Shown here: one piece after another, positions 49,339 to 59,679 of the stretch
Numbering within the stretch: the first letter of the stretch is position 1
How the letters are laid out: each line of letters begins with the position of its first letter
From: Salana multivorans
Lineage (GTDB): Bacteria > Actinomycetota > Actinomycetes > Actinomycetales > Beutenbergiaceae
Reading direction: 5' to 3'
Length of the DNA: 64,000 bases
NCBI RefSeq assembly: GCF_003751805.1
Contig: NZ_RKHQ01000001.1
Coordinates: 1,984,001 to 2,048,000 of the forward strand
Position numbers and translations under genes: made by a program
Notes under the pieces: model-generated
Database searches by the model: none
Seen by the model: only the letters and a program-made list of their open reading frames with translations
What the model was told of the DNA's origin: nothing

Positions 49339-51579
49339 TCACCCGCGGACGTCGAACCGCGCGCGGAGCAGGTCCCCGTCGCGCGACGAGCGGCCGACGA
49401 GCAGCTCGAACGCGCCGGGCTCCACGACGCGGCGGCCGTCGGCGTCGACGATCGTGCACTCGGCCACCGGGACGGACACGCGCACCCGCTCGGCCGACCC
49501 CGGCGCCACGACCACCCGGCGGAACGCCTTGAGCTCCTTGACCGCCCAGCTCACCGACGTCACGACGTCGTGCACGTAGACCTGCACGGTCTCGTGCGCG
49601 GGACGCGATCCCGTGTTGCGCACCGTCACCTCGGCCGTCACGGTGTCGTCCGGCCCGACCTCGCTGGTCTCCAGCGCGAGGTCGGTGTACTCGACGCTCG
49701 TGTACCCGATCCCCTCGCCGAACGCCCAGGCCGGCGCCTGCGTGAGGTCGGCGTAGCGCGACCCGTGCTGCCCGCGGATCTGGTTGTAGTACGTCGGCTG
49801 CTGGCCCGCGTGCCGCGCGAACGAGATCGGCAGCCGGCCGGACGGCTCGACGAGACCGAGCAGCAGCTCCGCGAGCGCACGCCCGCCGGCCATGCCAGGG
49901 TTCGCCGCCCAGACCACGGCCGCCGCGTCCCGCACGCACGGCGGCAGCACGTGCGGCTTCGAGGCGAGCAGCACGACGACGACCGGCCGCCCCGTCGCGA
50001 CCATCGCCTCGAGGAGCGCGACCTGCCCGCCGAGCAGCTCCAGCGTCGCGGTCGAGCGGCCCTCGCCGACGACCTCGATCCGGTCCCCGACCACGGCGAC
50101 GACGACGTCGGACGCCTCCGCCGCCGCGATCGCCTCGGCGAGGAGCGCGTCGTCCACCGCCGCCGGCTCGACGACGGGCGGGCGCGGCTGACCGTCCGGG
50201 AAGTGCGTGCCCTCCGGGTCGGGCTCGAGCGTGAGGATCTCGGCGCCGCGGGCGAACGCGATGCTCGACCCGGCCGGCGCGAGGTCGCGCAGCCCGTCGA
50301 GCACCGTCGTGATCATCTCCCGCGGCTGGCCGTCCAGCCAGCCGGCCTGCCCCGAGCCGCCGGCCCAGTCGCCGAGCTGGGTCTGGGCGTCGTCCGCGAG
50401 CGGGCCGACGACGGCGATCCGGACGGGGGCGTCGGTGCGCAGCGGGAGCGTCCCGTCGTTCTCCAGCAGCACGAGCGAGCGCCGCGCGACCTCGAGGTTG
50501 AGCTCGGCGTGCGCCGGGGCGCCGACGACCGCGCGCTGCCGCTCGGCGTCGGGCAGGCGCGGGTCCTCGAACAGCCCGAGCTCGAACTTGAGCGTGAGGA
50601 TGCGCCGGACGGCGTCGTCGAACGCGTCCTCGGCCAGCAGCCCGAGCTCGACGGCCTCGAGCGCACCCTCGAAGAACAGCGGCGTCGTCATGACGAGGTC
50701 GTTCCCGGCGCGCACGGCCGCGGCCGCGGCGTGCGCGTGGTCGGGCTGCACCTGCTGCTCCCAGACCATCCGGCCGACGTTGTCCCAGTCCGTGACGAGG
50801 GTTCCCCGGTACCCCCACTCGCCGCGGAGCACCTCCGACAGCAGCCAGTGGTTCACCGTGATCGGCACCCCGTCCATGCTCTGGTAGCCGAGCATGAACG
50901 TCCGGCACCCCTCGCGCGCCACCCGCTCGAACGGCGGGAGGAACCACGAGCGCAGCTTGCGGCGGGAGATGTCCGCCTCGGACGCGTCGCGGCCGCCCTG
51001 CGTCTCGGAGTAGCCGGCGAAGTGCTTGGCCGTCGCGAGGATCGCGGTGGGATCGGTGAGCCCGTCGCCCTGGTAGCCGCGCACCATGGCGGCGGCGAGC
51101 TCGCCGATGAGCAGCGGGTCCTCGCCGAACGTCTCGCTCACCCGCCCCCAGCGCAGGTCCCGCGCGATGCACAGGACGGGGGAGAACGTCCAGTGGATGC
51201 CGGTCGCGGCGACCTCGACGGCCGTCGCGCGCGCCACCAGCTCGAGCAGGTCCGGGTCCCAGGACGCCGCCATCCCGAGCTGCGTCGGGTAGATCGTCGC
51301 GCCGGGCCAGAACGAGTGCCCGTGGATGCAGTCCTCGCCGACGAGCAGGGGGATCCGCAGCCGGGTCCGGGACGTCAGCTCGTTCGCGACGAGCAGCCGC
51401 TCCGGGGAGGTGTGCAGGATCGACCCGACCTGGCGGCGCAGCACGTGGTCGGCGAGGTCGTCGCGCGCGTCGAGCTGGAGCATCTGCCCGACCTTCTCCG
51501 CCAGCGTCATGCGGGCCAGGAGGTCCTCGACGCGGTCGGCGACGGGCAGGGACGGGTCGCGGAAAGCTGGTTCGGTCAT
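49339..51579 (-). CDS. Glycoside hydrolase family 3 (beta-glucosidase/xylosidase type)
   Basis: A 746-residue cytoplasmic GH3 enzyme. Nucleophile D264 lies in GTLVTDWDNVG; GEDCIHGHSFWPGATIYP and AKHFAGYSETQGGRD are barrel motifs; the sandwich and fibronectin-III-like domains follow (FGEGIGYTSVEY). Its ATG overlaps the stop of the Opp/Dpp-type permease (ATGA), making it the last gene of the transporter operon. That strongly suggests the transporter imports beta-linked oligosaccharides rather than peptides. Only moderately similar to the GH3 at 2746-5049. Confidence 0.93.
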   Translation of the reverse strand: MTEPAFRDPSLPVADRVEDLLARMTLAEKVGQMLQLDARDDLADHVLRRQVGSILHTSPERLLVANELTSRTRLRIPLLVGEDCIHGHSFWPGATIYPTQLGMAASWDPDLLELVARATAVEVAATGIHWTFSPVLCIARDLRWGRVSETFGEDPLLIGELAAAMVRGYQGDGLTDPTAILATAKHFAGYSETQGGRDASEADISRRKLRSWFLPPFERVAREGCRTFMLGYQSMDGVPITVNHWLLSEVLRGEWGYRGTLVTDWDNVGRMVWEQQVQPDHAHAAAAAVRAGNDLVMTTPLFFEGALEAVELGLLAEDAFDDAVRRILTLKFELGLFEDPRLPDAERQRAVVGAPAHAELNLEVARRSLVLLENDGTLPLRTDAPVRIAVVGPLADDAQTQLGDWAGGSGQAGWLDGQPREMITTVLDGLRDLAPAGSSIAFARGAEILTLEPDPEGTHFPDGQPRPPVVEPAAVDDALLAEAIAAAEASDVVVAVVGDRIEVVGEGRSTATLELLGGQVALLEAMVATGRPVVVVLLASKPHVLPPCVRDAAAVVWAANPGMAGGRALAELLLGLVEPSGRLPISFARHAGQQPTYYNQIRGQHGSRYADLTQAPAWAFGEGIGYTSVEYTDLALETSEVGPDDTVTAEVTVRNTGSRPAHETVQVYVHDVVTSVSWAVKELKAFRRVVVAPGSAERVRVSVPVAECTIVDADGRRVVEPGAFELLVGRSSRDGDLLRARFDVRG

Positions 51580-52673
51580 CGTGTCGGGCCTCCCGACCCC
51601 GCGGTGGTCGCGTCGGCGGTGGCCTCGGTGGCCTCGTCGGTGGTGGCCTCGGTGGTCGCCTCAGCGGTCGCGGCCAGCTCGGGGCGGATCGCGGTCACGG
51701 GGTCGTTCACGTCGAGCCCCTTCTTCTTCATGGCACGCGCCCGCTCGCCGGCCGAGCGCAGCCGCGGGTTGACGTACTCGTCGATGCCGAAGTTGATGAG
51801 CGAGAGCGCGACGCCGATGGCGGCGATGCACAGGCCGGGCGGCAGGTACCACCACCACTGGTTCTGCCGGAACGCCCCCTGCGCCGAGGCCCAGTTGAGG
51901 ATCGTGCCCCAGTTGTACGTCGTCACCGGGATGACGCCGATGTAGGACAGCGTGGTGAGGCCGAGGATGGCGGCCGTCACCGTCCCGACGAAGCTCGCGG
52001 CGATGAGGGCCATGAGGTTCGGCAGCATCTCGATCGTGATGATCCGGCGCAGCGGCTCCCCGTTGGCGCGGGCCGCCTGGACGAAGTCGCGGTTGCGCAG
52101 CGACATCGTCTGCGCCCGCAGCACCCGCGCGCCCCACGCCCAGCCCGTGAGCCCGAGGACGGCCGCGATCAGGACGATCGGCGGGTCCTCGAACTGCGAG
52201 GCGACGATGATGATGAGCGGGAGGCCGGGGATCACGAGGAAGACGTTCGTCAGCGCCGACAGCGCCTCGCTCTTCCACCCGGTGAGGTAGCCGGCGACGA
52301 CGCCGACGGTCAGCGCGATGATCGTCGCGATGATCGCGGCGAGGAAGCCGACGACGATGACGCCGCGCGTCCCGTGGATGACCTGGCTCAGGACGTCCTC
52401 GCCGATGTGCGTCGTGCCCAGCAGGTGCTCGGCCGACGGCGGCTGGAGCCGCGCGGTCGGGTCGACCTTGGTCGGTGGGTAGGGCGCGAGCACGTCGGCG
52501 AAGATCGCGACGAGCACGAAGAACCCGAGGATCGCCAGGCCCGTGAGCGACTTGGCGTTGCGGAACATCGCGAAGGACGAGGCCAGGGCGGCCCCGAACG
52601 AGCGGGGGGCGCGGTGGTGCGTCGCGTCGGCCTCCCCGGGCTGAACACTGGTCTGGTTCGCTGGAGCTGTCAT
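51576..52673 (-). CDS. ABC transporter permease (DppC/OppC type)
   Basis: A 365-residue inner-membrane permease with an N-terminal cytoplasmic segment, a first membrane helix around residues 44-66, LLGTTHIGEDVLSQVIHGTR and the EAA motif FVQAARANGEPLRRII. The last 31 residues are a low-complexity run of Ala, Thr and Glu, encoded by a degenerate tandem repeat. It pairs with the DppB-type permease 3 bp upstream. Transporters of this class also import cello- and other oligosaccharides, which the downstream GH3 supports. Confidence 0.92.
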   Translation of the reverse strand: MTAPANQTSVQPGEADATHHRAPRSFGAALASSFAMFRNAKSLTGLAILGFFVLVAIFADVLAPYPPTKVDPTARLQPPSAEHLLGTTHIGEDVLSQVIHGTRGVIVVGFLAAIIATIIALTVGVVAGYLTGWKSEALSALTNVFLVIPGLPLIIIVASQFEDPPIVLIAAVLGLTGWAWGARVLRAQTMSLRNRDFVQAARANGEPLRRIITIEMLPNLMALIAASFVGTVTAAILGLTTLSYIGVIPVTTYNWGTILNWASAQGAFRQNQWWWYLPPGLCIAAIGVALSLINFGIDEYVNPRLRSAGERARAMKKKGLDVNDPVTAIRPELAATAEATTEATTDEATEATADATTAGSGGPTR

Positions 52674-52676
52674 CGC

Positions 52677-53749
52677 TCAGGCCTCCGTCTGGCGCGTGCG
52701 CGGGTCGAGGAACGCGTAGGCGACGTCGGCGAGGATGTTCGCGACGAGCACCGAGAGCGTGATGACGAGGAACACGCCCTGCATCAGCGCGTAGTCCTTC
52801 GCGTTGGTCGCGTCGAGCAGCAGCTTTCCGACGCCGGGGTAGCTGAAGACCATCTCCATGACGATCGTCCCGCCGACGATGAAGCCGATCGACAGCGCGA
52901 AGCTCTGGATCTGCGGCAGCACGGCGTTGCGGGCGGCGTAGCGCCACAGCACGCGGCGGTTGGGCATGCCCTTGGCCTGCGCGACGGTGATGTAGTCCTC
53001 GTCGAGCACGGTGAGCATCATGTTGCGCATGCCGAGCATCCAGCCGCCGAGCGAGGCGATGACGATCGTCGCGGCCGGCAGCGTGCCGTGGTGGATGACC
53101 TGGCCGATGAACTCCAGCGACCACTCCGGCTTCATCCCGACGCCGTAGGCCTTGCCGATCGGGAACCAGCCGAGGTTGACCGAGAACAGCGCGATCGCGA
53201 GCAGGCCGAGCCAGAAGTAGGGGATCGTGCCGAGGAAGGTCGTGATCGGGATGAGCGCGTCCAGCCGGCTCCCGCGCCGCCAGCCGACGACGGCTCCGCC
53301 GACCGTTCCGATCGTGAACGACACGATCGTCGCGAAGCCGACGAGGCCCACCGTCCACGGGAGCGCCTGCCCGATGACCTCGGTGACCGGCCGCAGGCCG
53401 TGCAGCAGCGACACCCCGAGGTCGCCGCGCAGCAGCAGGCCGAGGTAGTCGACGTACTGCTGGAGCAGCGACTTGTCGGTGTCCAGCCCGAGCAGCGAGC
53501 GCAGCGCGTCGGCCGCCTCGGGGGTGACGTTGCGGTTGCGCGAGAGGTAGGAGGTGACGGCGTCGCCCTTCATCATCCGGGGGAGGAAGAAGTTGATGGT
53601 GACGGCGGCCCACAGCGTGAACAGGTAGAAGGCGGCGCGACCGCCGAGGAAGCGCCACGGGATGCGCGACCGGCCCTTGACGACGGCGGTCGCGGTCGTG
53701 CCGACCTCGCGGGCCTCGACCTCGGGGCCGAGCTGGGGCTGGACGACGC

Positions 53750-53753
<4 letters not shown>
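52677..53753 (-). CDS. ABC transporter permease (DppB/OppB type)
   Basis: A 358-residue permease with a first helix around residues 38-58, GLDKSLLQQYVDYLGLLLRGDLGVSL-like DppB region, EAA loop YITVAQAKGMPNRRVLWRYAARNAVLP, and SYPGVGKLLLDATNAKDY. It forms the channel with the DppC-type partner. The ATG overlaps the upstream ATPase stop (53750-53752). Normal length for the family. Confidence 0.92.
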
Positions 53754-54555
<802 letters not shown>

Positions 54556-54559
<4 letters not shown>

Positions 54560-55380
54560 CGTGCCACCACCCCCTTGTCTCCGGTCAGCCGCGGGAACGA
54601 GGACAGCAGCGTCCTCGTGTAGTCGTCGCGGGGGTCGGTCCAGATGTTCTCGGCGGTGTCGAGCTCGACGATCTCGCCCTCGCGCATGATCGCGATCCGG
54701 TCGCTGATCTCCAGCAGCAGGGGCAGGTCGTGAGTGATGAAGACGACCGAGAAGCCGAACTCGTGGCGCAGCTGGGAGATCTGCCGGAGGATCTCCCGCT
54801 GGACGAGGACGTCGAGCGCCGTCGTCGGCTCGTCCATCACCATGAGCTGGGGTCGCAGCGCGAGGGCCATCGCGATCATGACGCGCTGGCGCATGCCGCC
54901 CGAGAGCTCGTGCGGGTAGGACCGGCCGCGCTGCGCGCCGACCCTGACGATCTCCAGCAGCTCCGCGACCCGCGCTCGGCGCTCGCGCCGGGTGAGCGAC
55001 GGGCGGTGGATCTCGAACACGTCCTCGAGCTGCGCGCCGATGGTGGCGACGGGGTTGAGCGCGTTCATCGCGCCCTGGAAGACCATCGAGATCTTGTCCC
55101 AGCGGAACCGGCGCATCTGCTCCGGGTCGAGGGCGTTGACGTCGATGTCCTCGCCGCTCGCGTCGTGGAAGACGACGGAGCCGCTGGTGATGACCGCGGG
55201 CGCCTTCAGCAGGCGCTGCACGCCGTAGGCGAGGGTCGTCTTGCCGCAGCCGCTCTCGCCCGCGAGCCCGAGGATCTCGCCGCGCTGGAGCTCGAGGGTC
55301 ACGTCCGTGACGGCCCGCACGGGCGGGTCGACGTCGTACACGACGGAGAAGCCGCGCACGCTCAGCAGTGGGTCTGACAT
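54556..55380 (-). CDS. ABC transporter ATPase (OppD/DppD type)
   Basis: A 274-residue ATPase: Walker A GESGCGKTT, signature LSGGMRQRVMIA, Walker B LMVMDEPTTALD and ITHD switch. The ATG is at 55380 (MSDPLLSVRGFSVVYDV). It follows the binding-protein gene after a strong hairpin and overlaps the OppF-type gene by 4 bp. Confidence 0.93.
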
Positions 55381-55405
55381 GGGGAAGCCCTTCGTCGGTC
55401 GGCGA

Positions 55406-55443
55406 GCCGGGTGGGCTGGCGCGACCGCGCCAGCCCACCCGGC
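55406..55443 (-). terminator. Strong hairpin after the family 5 binding-protein gene
   Basis: Perfect 17-bp arms (55406-55422 and 55427-55443) enclose a GACC loop, 9 bp after the binding-protein stop. There is no T tract. Similar in layout to the hairpin at 6862-6897 after the other binding-protein gene. Confidence 0.7.
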
Positions 55444-55451
55444 CCGAGGCG

Positions 55452-57164
55452 TCACTCGGCCGGCTGCAGCTTCGTCAGGATCTGGACGATCGACTGCTGG
55501 GTCGGGTCGGCCGACGCGTACGGGTCGTCGGCGCTCGGCCACCCGACGTAGTTGCGCGTGTTGTACTCGCCGAGCAGCGGGTGCGCGCCCAGCGGGATCG
55601 CCGGGACGTTCTCGGCGAACGCCTTCTCCAGCACCGTGACGGCGGCCGTGCGCGCCGCGTCGTCGGAGGCGTTGGCGTAGGTGTGCAGGGCCTCGGTCAC
55701 CGCCGGGTCGTCGAACCGGCCGAAGTTGAACTGGGCCTTGTCGTCGACGATCCACTTGGGGTCCATCGTGGAGGTGTAGAGGCCGTAGGCGTTGCCCGTG
55801 TCCTCGAGCCAGTGGATGATCGCCTGGAAGGTGCCCTCCTGGCGCGCCGCGTCCCAGCCGCCCCAGTCGGGCTGGTCGACCTTGACCTCGATGCCGAGGC
55901 CCTCGTTCAGCTCCTCGGCGATGAGTGCCTGCTCGGTGTTCCAGTCGCTCCAGCCCGCGGGGACCGAGATCGAGAAGGACACGGCCGTGCCCTCCGGGTC
56001 GAGCAGCTTGCCGCTGCCGTCCCAGGTGTACCCGGCGTCGGTGAGGATCTGCCGGGCCTTGTCGATGTCGACGGAGTAGTCCTTGCCCTTGAACTCGGGC
56101 TGGATCTCGTCCTCCAGCAGCGAGCCGAGGCCGGTCTCGTTCCAGATCACCTCGCTCGCGCCCTCGCGAGCGATGTCGACGTAGGCCTGGCGGTCGATGG
56201 TCCACGCCAGGGCCTGACGCAGGGCGAGGTCGTCGAACGGCTTCGTCTGCAGGTTGAAGAACACCGTGGCGGCGCCGGCGGTCGGCGCGGCCCAGAAGTG
56301 GTTGGCCTCGTCGGCGGCCAGGTAGCTCGACTCGATCTGCGGGATGAACGCCTGCGCCCAGTCCGCCTCGCCGGAGACCAGCGCCGTGGTGAGCGCCGCG
56401 TTGTCGCCGTAGGAGACGTAGTGCAGCTCGGGCACGGCCAGGTCGCCGCCCCAGTAGTTCTCGTTGGCCTTGAGCGTCACCGACTCGGTCGACCAGTTGT
56501 CGAGGACGTAGGGGCCGGTGCCGACGAGCAGGCCCTCGTCCGTCAGCGGGTCGGTGTTCGGGTCGGCGATGTTCTCCCAGATGTGCTTGGGCACGATCGG
56601 GATGTGCAGCACGCGGGCCTGGGCGGTGTACTTCGAGTCGGCGAACGTCAGGGTGATCGCGTCGCCGTCGACGGTCGCGCCCTCGTAGTTCAGGCCCGCC
56701 GTGTCGGTGAGCTTGCCGGTGAGGTACTGGTCGAACGTGAAGACGATGTCGTCGGCCGTGAAGTCCGTCCCGTCGCTCCACTGGACGCCCGAGCGCGGGA
56801 CGACCGTGACGGCCGTGTAGTCGTCGTTCCACTCGACCGACTCGGCCAGCCACGGCGTCGTGCCGAGGTCGCCGGTCTGGTTGACGAGGGCGAGGGTCTC
56901 GAAGATGACCTTGCCGTAGCCGTACTTCGACGCGGACGAGTCGCCGAGGTAGGGGTTGTGCGACTCGGTCGTGATGGCCCCGTCCGGCTTGGCGATCGTG
57001 AGGGAGGCGCCCGTGGCGGCTCCGCTGCCGCCGTCGGTCGAGGTGCCTCCGGACGAGCCGTCGCCGCCGTTGCCCGACGTGTCGCCGGACGAGCAGGCGG
57101 CCAGTGCCGAGGCGCCGAGTGCGGTGATCGCGCAGGCCGCGATCAGTGACTTCCTGAGCTTCAT
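55452..57164 (-). CDS. Extracellular solute-binding lipoprotein, family 5
   Basis: A 570-residue binding protein. The signal peptide has lipobox LAAC (SALAACSSG), a long Gly/Ser/Thr linker follows, then the large two-lobed SBP_bac_5 fold with WSDGTDFTADDIVFTF and LALRQALAWTIDRQAYVDIA. It is anchored outside the membrane and feeds the Opp/Dpp-type transporter. With the linked GH3, a cello- or other beta-oligosaccharide is a likelier ligand than a peptide. First gene of the operon; the divergent TetR gene and its operator-like sites lie upstream. Confidence 0.93.
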   Translation of the reverse strand: MKLRKSLIAACAITALGASALAACSSGDTSGNGGDGSSGGTSTDGGSGAATGASLTIAKPDGAITTESHNPYLGDSSASKYGYGKVIFETLALVNQTGDLGTTPWLAESVEWNDDYTAVTVVPRSGVQWSDGTDFTADDIVFTFDQYLTGKLTDTAGLNYEGATVDGDAITLTFADSKYTAQARVLHIPIVPKHIWENIADPNTDPLTDEGLLVGTGPYVLDNWSTESVTLKANENYWGGDLAVPELHYVSYGDNAALTTALVSGEADWAQAFIPQIESSYLAADEANHFWAAPTAGAATVFFNLQTKPFDDLALRQALAWTIDRQAYVDIAREGASEVIWNETGLGSLLEDEIQPEFKGKDYSVDIDKARQILTDAGYTWDGSGKLLDPEGTAVSFSISVPAGWSDWNTEQALIAEELNEGLGIEVKVDQPDWGGWDAARQEGTFQAIIHWLEDTGNAYGLYTSTMDPKWIVDDKAQFNFGRFDDPAVTEALHTYANASDDAARTAAVTVLEKAFAENVPAIPLGAHPLLGEYNTRNYVGWPSADDPYASADPTQQSIVQILTKLQPAE

Positions 57165-57227
57165 TGCTTCTCCTTGCAGGCGGGTCGGTGGGTGCGGCTG
57201 CCGTCGGGCGACCCTGACGCGACGGCT

Positions 57228-57274
57228 ACTTACTATCGAGAAAGTAAGTTGCCGGCGAGGTTACCATGGAGTAA
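57228..57274. promoter_or_regulatory. TetR-type operator-like palindromes in the divergent promoter
   Basis: ACTTACT-N8-AGTAAGT (57228-57249) is a perfect 7-bp-arm palindrome. TTAC-N6-GTAA (57261-57274) is a second, shorter site with the same half-sequence. Both lie between the binding-protein gene and tetR. TACTAT at 57231 could be a -10 box on the plus strand. Confidence 0.65.
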
Positions 57275-57302
57275 GTGACGGTGCCCGCGAAGGGAAGCAG
57301 TG

Positions 57303-58034
57303 ATGGAGAGCTCGACCGAGGTCGCCCCGGTGGCGACCGAGGAGACGGCAGCGCCCCCCGGGGCTCCGGCGACCGCGCCCGCCGCCGGGGCGCGCGGGCC
57401 GGCCGGACGCGTCGGCGTCCGACCCGAGACGCGCGCCAGGCGTGAGCGGATCCTGCGGGCGGCGGTCGAGACGTTCGGCAACAAGGGCTACACCAACGGC
57501 ACGCTCGCCGACATCGCCGAGCAGGTGGGGATGACCCACGCCGGGGTGCTGCACCACTTCGGGTCCAAGCAGAAGCTCCTGCTCGAGGTGATCTCCTACC
57601 GTGACCAGGCGGATCTCGCCGACGTCGGGACGGACCACATGCCCGGCGGGCCGGAGCTGTTCCTCCACCTCGTCAAGACGGCGTTCGCCAACGCGCGCCG
57701 GCCCGGCATCGTCCAGGTCTTCACGGTCCTGACCGGCGAGTCGGTGACCGACGACCACCCGGCTCGCTCCTACTTCCAGCGGCGCTACGAGATCCTGCGC
57801 AGGGACGTGACGGAGGCGTTCGACGAGCTCTGCGCGCAGGAGGGCGTCACTGACCGCGCGAGCATCGCCGCCGGTGCCGCGTCGATCCTCGCGGTCATGG
57901 ACGGGCTCCAGCTCCAGTGGCTGCTCGACCCCGAGGCCGTCGAGCTGGGTGAGGCGTCCGAGTTCGCGATCCGGGCGATCGTCAACGGGGTGGTGCGGCC
58001 GGGACCGGCCCTCGAGGACTACGTGCGCGCCTGA
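57303..58034 (+). CDS. TetR-family transcriptional regulator
   Basis: A 243-residue regulator. An unusual 40-residue Ala/Pro-rich leader precedes the TetR helix-turn-helix (about residues 45-90, RRERILRAAVETFGNKGYTNGTLADIAEQVGMTHAGVLHHFGSK). A helical ligand-binding domain follows. ATG 57303 is used; GTG 57300 would add one residue. It is divergent from the Opp/Dpp-type operon, and the palindromes between them make it the likely local repressor, also of itself. Confidence 0.92.
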   Translation: MESSTEVAPVATEETAAPPGAPATAPAAGARGPAGRVGVRPETRARRERILRAAVETFGNKGYTNGTLADIAEQVGMTHAGVLHHFGSKQKLLLEVISYRDQADLADVGTDHMPGGPELFLHLVKTAFANARRPGIVQVFTVLTGESVTDDHPARSYFQRRYEILRRDVTEAFDELCAQEGVTDRASIAAGAASILAVMDGLQLQWLLDPEAVELGEASEFAIRAIVNGVVRPGPALEDYVRA

Positions 58035-58080
58035 GGCGGTGCCCGCCGCTCCCGCGAGGTCGCGAGCGCCCCTGCTCGGC

Positions 58081-59277
58081 CTAGCCGACGGCGACGACGA
58101 GTGCCGCGGTCGCGGCGAGCAGGGCCAGCGGGGCGAGGAGCAGGCCCTGCCGGACGATCGTCGCGGCGGGCACGTGCAGGAAGACCTGGCGGCAGCGCTG
58201 CCACCACAGCACGGTCGCCAGCGAGCCCCACGGGGTGACGAGCGGGCCGACCCCCGTGCCGACGAGGAGGGCGGCCACCCGCAGGGGCTCGCCCGTCGTC
58301 GCGGGGTCCAGCGCGAGGAACGCCGGCAGGTTGTTGACGGCGTTGGCGGCGAGCGCGCCCACCGTCGCGAGCCGCAGCAGGTCGAGCGGGCCGGTGCCCG
58401 TCCCGGCTAGGGCCGCGGCGATGCCGCCGGCGCCGACCGCGGCGGTGACGACGACGAAGAGCGAGCCGACCACGATCAGCATCCGCCACGGCACCAGATC
58501 GGCCGCGGGGACGGGCAGCGAACGGCGGCGTACCAGCGTCGCCGCCAGCAGGACGAGGGCGGCCGTGACGCCCGCCGTCGCCGGCGGCACCCCGACGACG
58601 AACGCGATCCCCATGAGTGCGACGACGACGCCGACGATGCGCAGCAGCCGCAGATCCGGCGGGCCCGGTGCCTCCGCCGGCTCGTAGCCGCCCCGCAGCG
58701 AGCGGCGGTCCCGGATGGCAAGGACGAGGATCGTGACGACGATCGAGGCGAGCGCCGGTGCCCACATCAGCCCGAGGTAGCTCGCGCCGGCGCGACGCAG
58801 CTCGTGGTCGGCCAGCAGGTTCGTGAGGTTGGAGACCGGGAGGACGAGCGACGCGGTGTTCGCCAGGGCCAGCACCGCGAGCGCGAACGGCAGCGGGGAC
58901 GTCCCCGTGCGTCGCGCCAGCGCGATCACGACCGGGGTCAGCAGGACCGCCGTCGTGTCGAGCGAGAACAGGGCCGTGCACACGACCGCGAGCAGCGTCA
59001 CGAGCGCCCAGAGGATCCAGCGTCGTCCGCGGGCGACGTCGGCCGCGATCCCGGCGGCGGCCGTGAACAGGCCGGCCCCGGCGCACAGCTCCGCGACGAC
59101 CGTCAGGGCGGCGACGAAGAGCAGCACCGGTCCGGTGCGCTCGGCCAGCGCGAGGGCGCGCTCCAGCGGGAGCCAGCCGGCGACGAGGACGACGGCCGCC
59201 GCGGCGGGGGCAAGGAGCCACCAGGGCTGCGGCCGGTGCCCCGCGGCGCCGCCTGTCTCCGGTCGAGGCTCGGGCAC
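58081..59277 (-). CDS. ArsB/NhaD-type (ion transporter superfamily) membrane protein
   Basis: A 398-residue protein with about 10-12 predicted membrane helices. ALFSLDTTAVLLTPVVIAL, NTASLVLPVSNLTNLL and ANAVNNLPAFLALDPA are the repeated signature loops of ArsB-like and related ion transporters. It may export arsenite or move another anion. No arsR, arsC or arsA lies nearby, so arsenic is unproven. Probably leaderless: TACCGT lies 6 nt before GTG 59277. It is convergent with tetR. Confidence 0.82.
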   Translation of the reverse strand: MPEPRPETGGAAGHRPQPWWLLAPAAAAVVLVAGWLPLERALALAERTGPVLLFVAALTVVAELCAGAGLFTAAAGIAADVARGRRWILWALVTLLAVVCTALFSLDTTAVLLTPVVIALARRTGTSPLPFALAVLALANTASLVLPVSNLTNLLADHELRRAGASYLGLMWAPALASIVVTILVLAIRDRRSLRGGYEPAEAPGPPDLRLLRIVGVVVALMGIAFVVGVPPATAGVTAALVLLAATLVRRRSLPVPAADLVPWRMLIVVGSLFVVVTAAVGAGGIAAALAGTGTGPLDLLRLATVGALAANAVNNLPAFLALDPATTGEPLRVAALLVGTGVGPLVTPWGSLATVLWWQRCRQVFLHVPAATIVRQGLLLAPLALLAATAALVVAVG

Positions 59278-59283
59278 GCGGTC

Positions 59284-59289
59284 ACGGTA
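59284..59289 (-). promoter_or_regulatory. -10 box of probable leaderless ArsB-like gene
   Basis: On the minus strand TACCGT ends 6 nt before the GTG at 59277, in the short gap after the PLDc_N gene. No ribosome site is visible. Confidence 0.5.
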
Positions 59290-59313
59290 CTCCCGCGGAC
59301 GTGCTGCCGGTCG

Positions 59314-59550
59314 TCAGGTCCGGGACGGCGCGACGGGGCTCCGTCCGGCGAGCAGGGACGCGAGCGGGCCGAGGATCGGCACGGCGAGGACGGCCAGGGA
59401 CCAGGCGAGGAGCGCGGCGCCCGCGCGGCGGCCCGGCCCCTCGCGGAGCATCGAGCGGAACGCGAGGACGATCAGCGTGAGGTTGAGCGCGGCGACGACG
59501 ACGAAGGCGAGGTCGTACCAGGGGCCGAGGAAGGTCGCGGTCTCCGGCAC
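59314..59550 (-). CDS. Small membrane protein, PLDc_N-like
   Basis: A 78-residue protein with two membrane helices (DLAFVVVAALNLTLIVLAF and ALLAWSLAVLAVPILGPLASLLAG). The pattern resembles the PLDc_N (phospholipase D N-terminal) domain found as a stand-alone small protein in actinobacteria. AGGGAG lies 6 nt before GTG 59550. It precedes the ArsB-like gene on the same strand and is divergent from the acetyltransferase gene. Function unknown. Confidence 0.72.
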   Translation of the reverse strand: MPETATFLGPWYDLAFVVVAALNLTLIVLAFRSMLREGPGRRAGAALLAWSLAVLAVPILGPLASLLAGRSPVAPSRT

Positions 59551-59679
59551 GTCGGTCTCCCTGGTGGAGTCGTTCGAGTGGTGGTGCCCCTCACCCTCGC
59601 ACGGCCGCGCGCGAGCGCGCCAGCATCCCCGAGCGGAAATCCGATGGACCGGGCGGCCGTGGGCGGCCAGGCTGATGGC

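Noticed and set aside
58081-59277. An arsenic resistance operon
   Set aside because: Only the ArsB/NhaD-like transporter is present, without arsR, arsC or arsA; the superfamily moves other ions as well.
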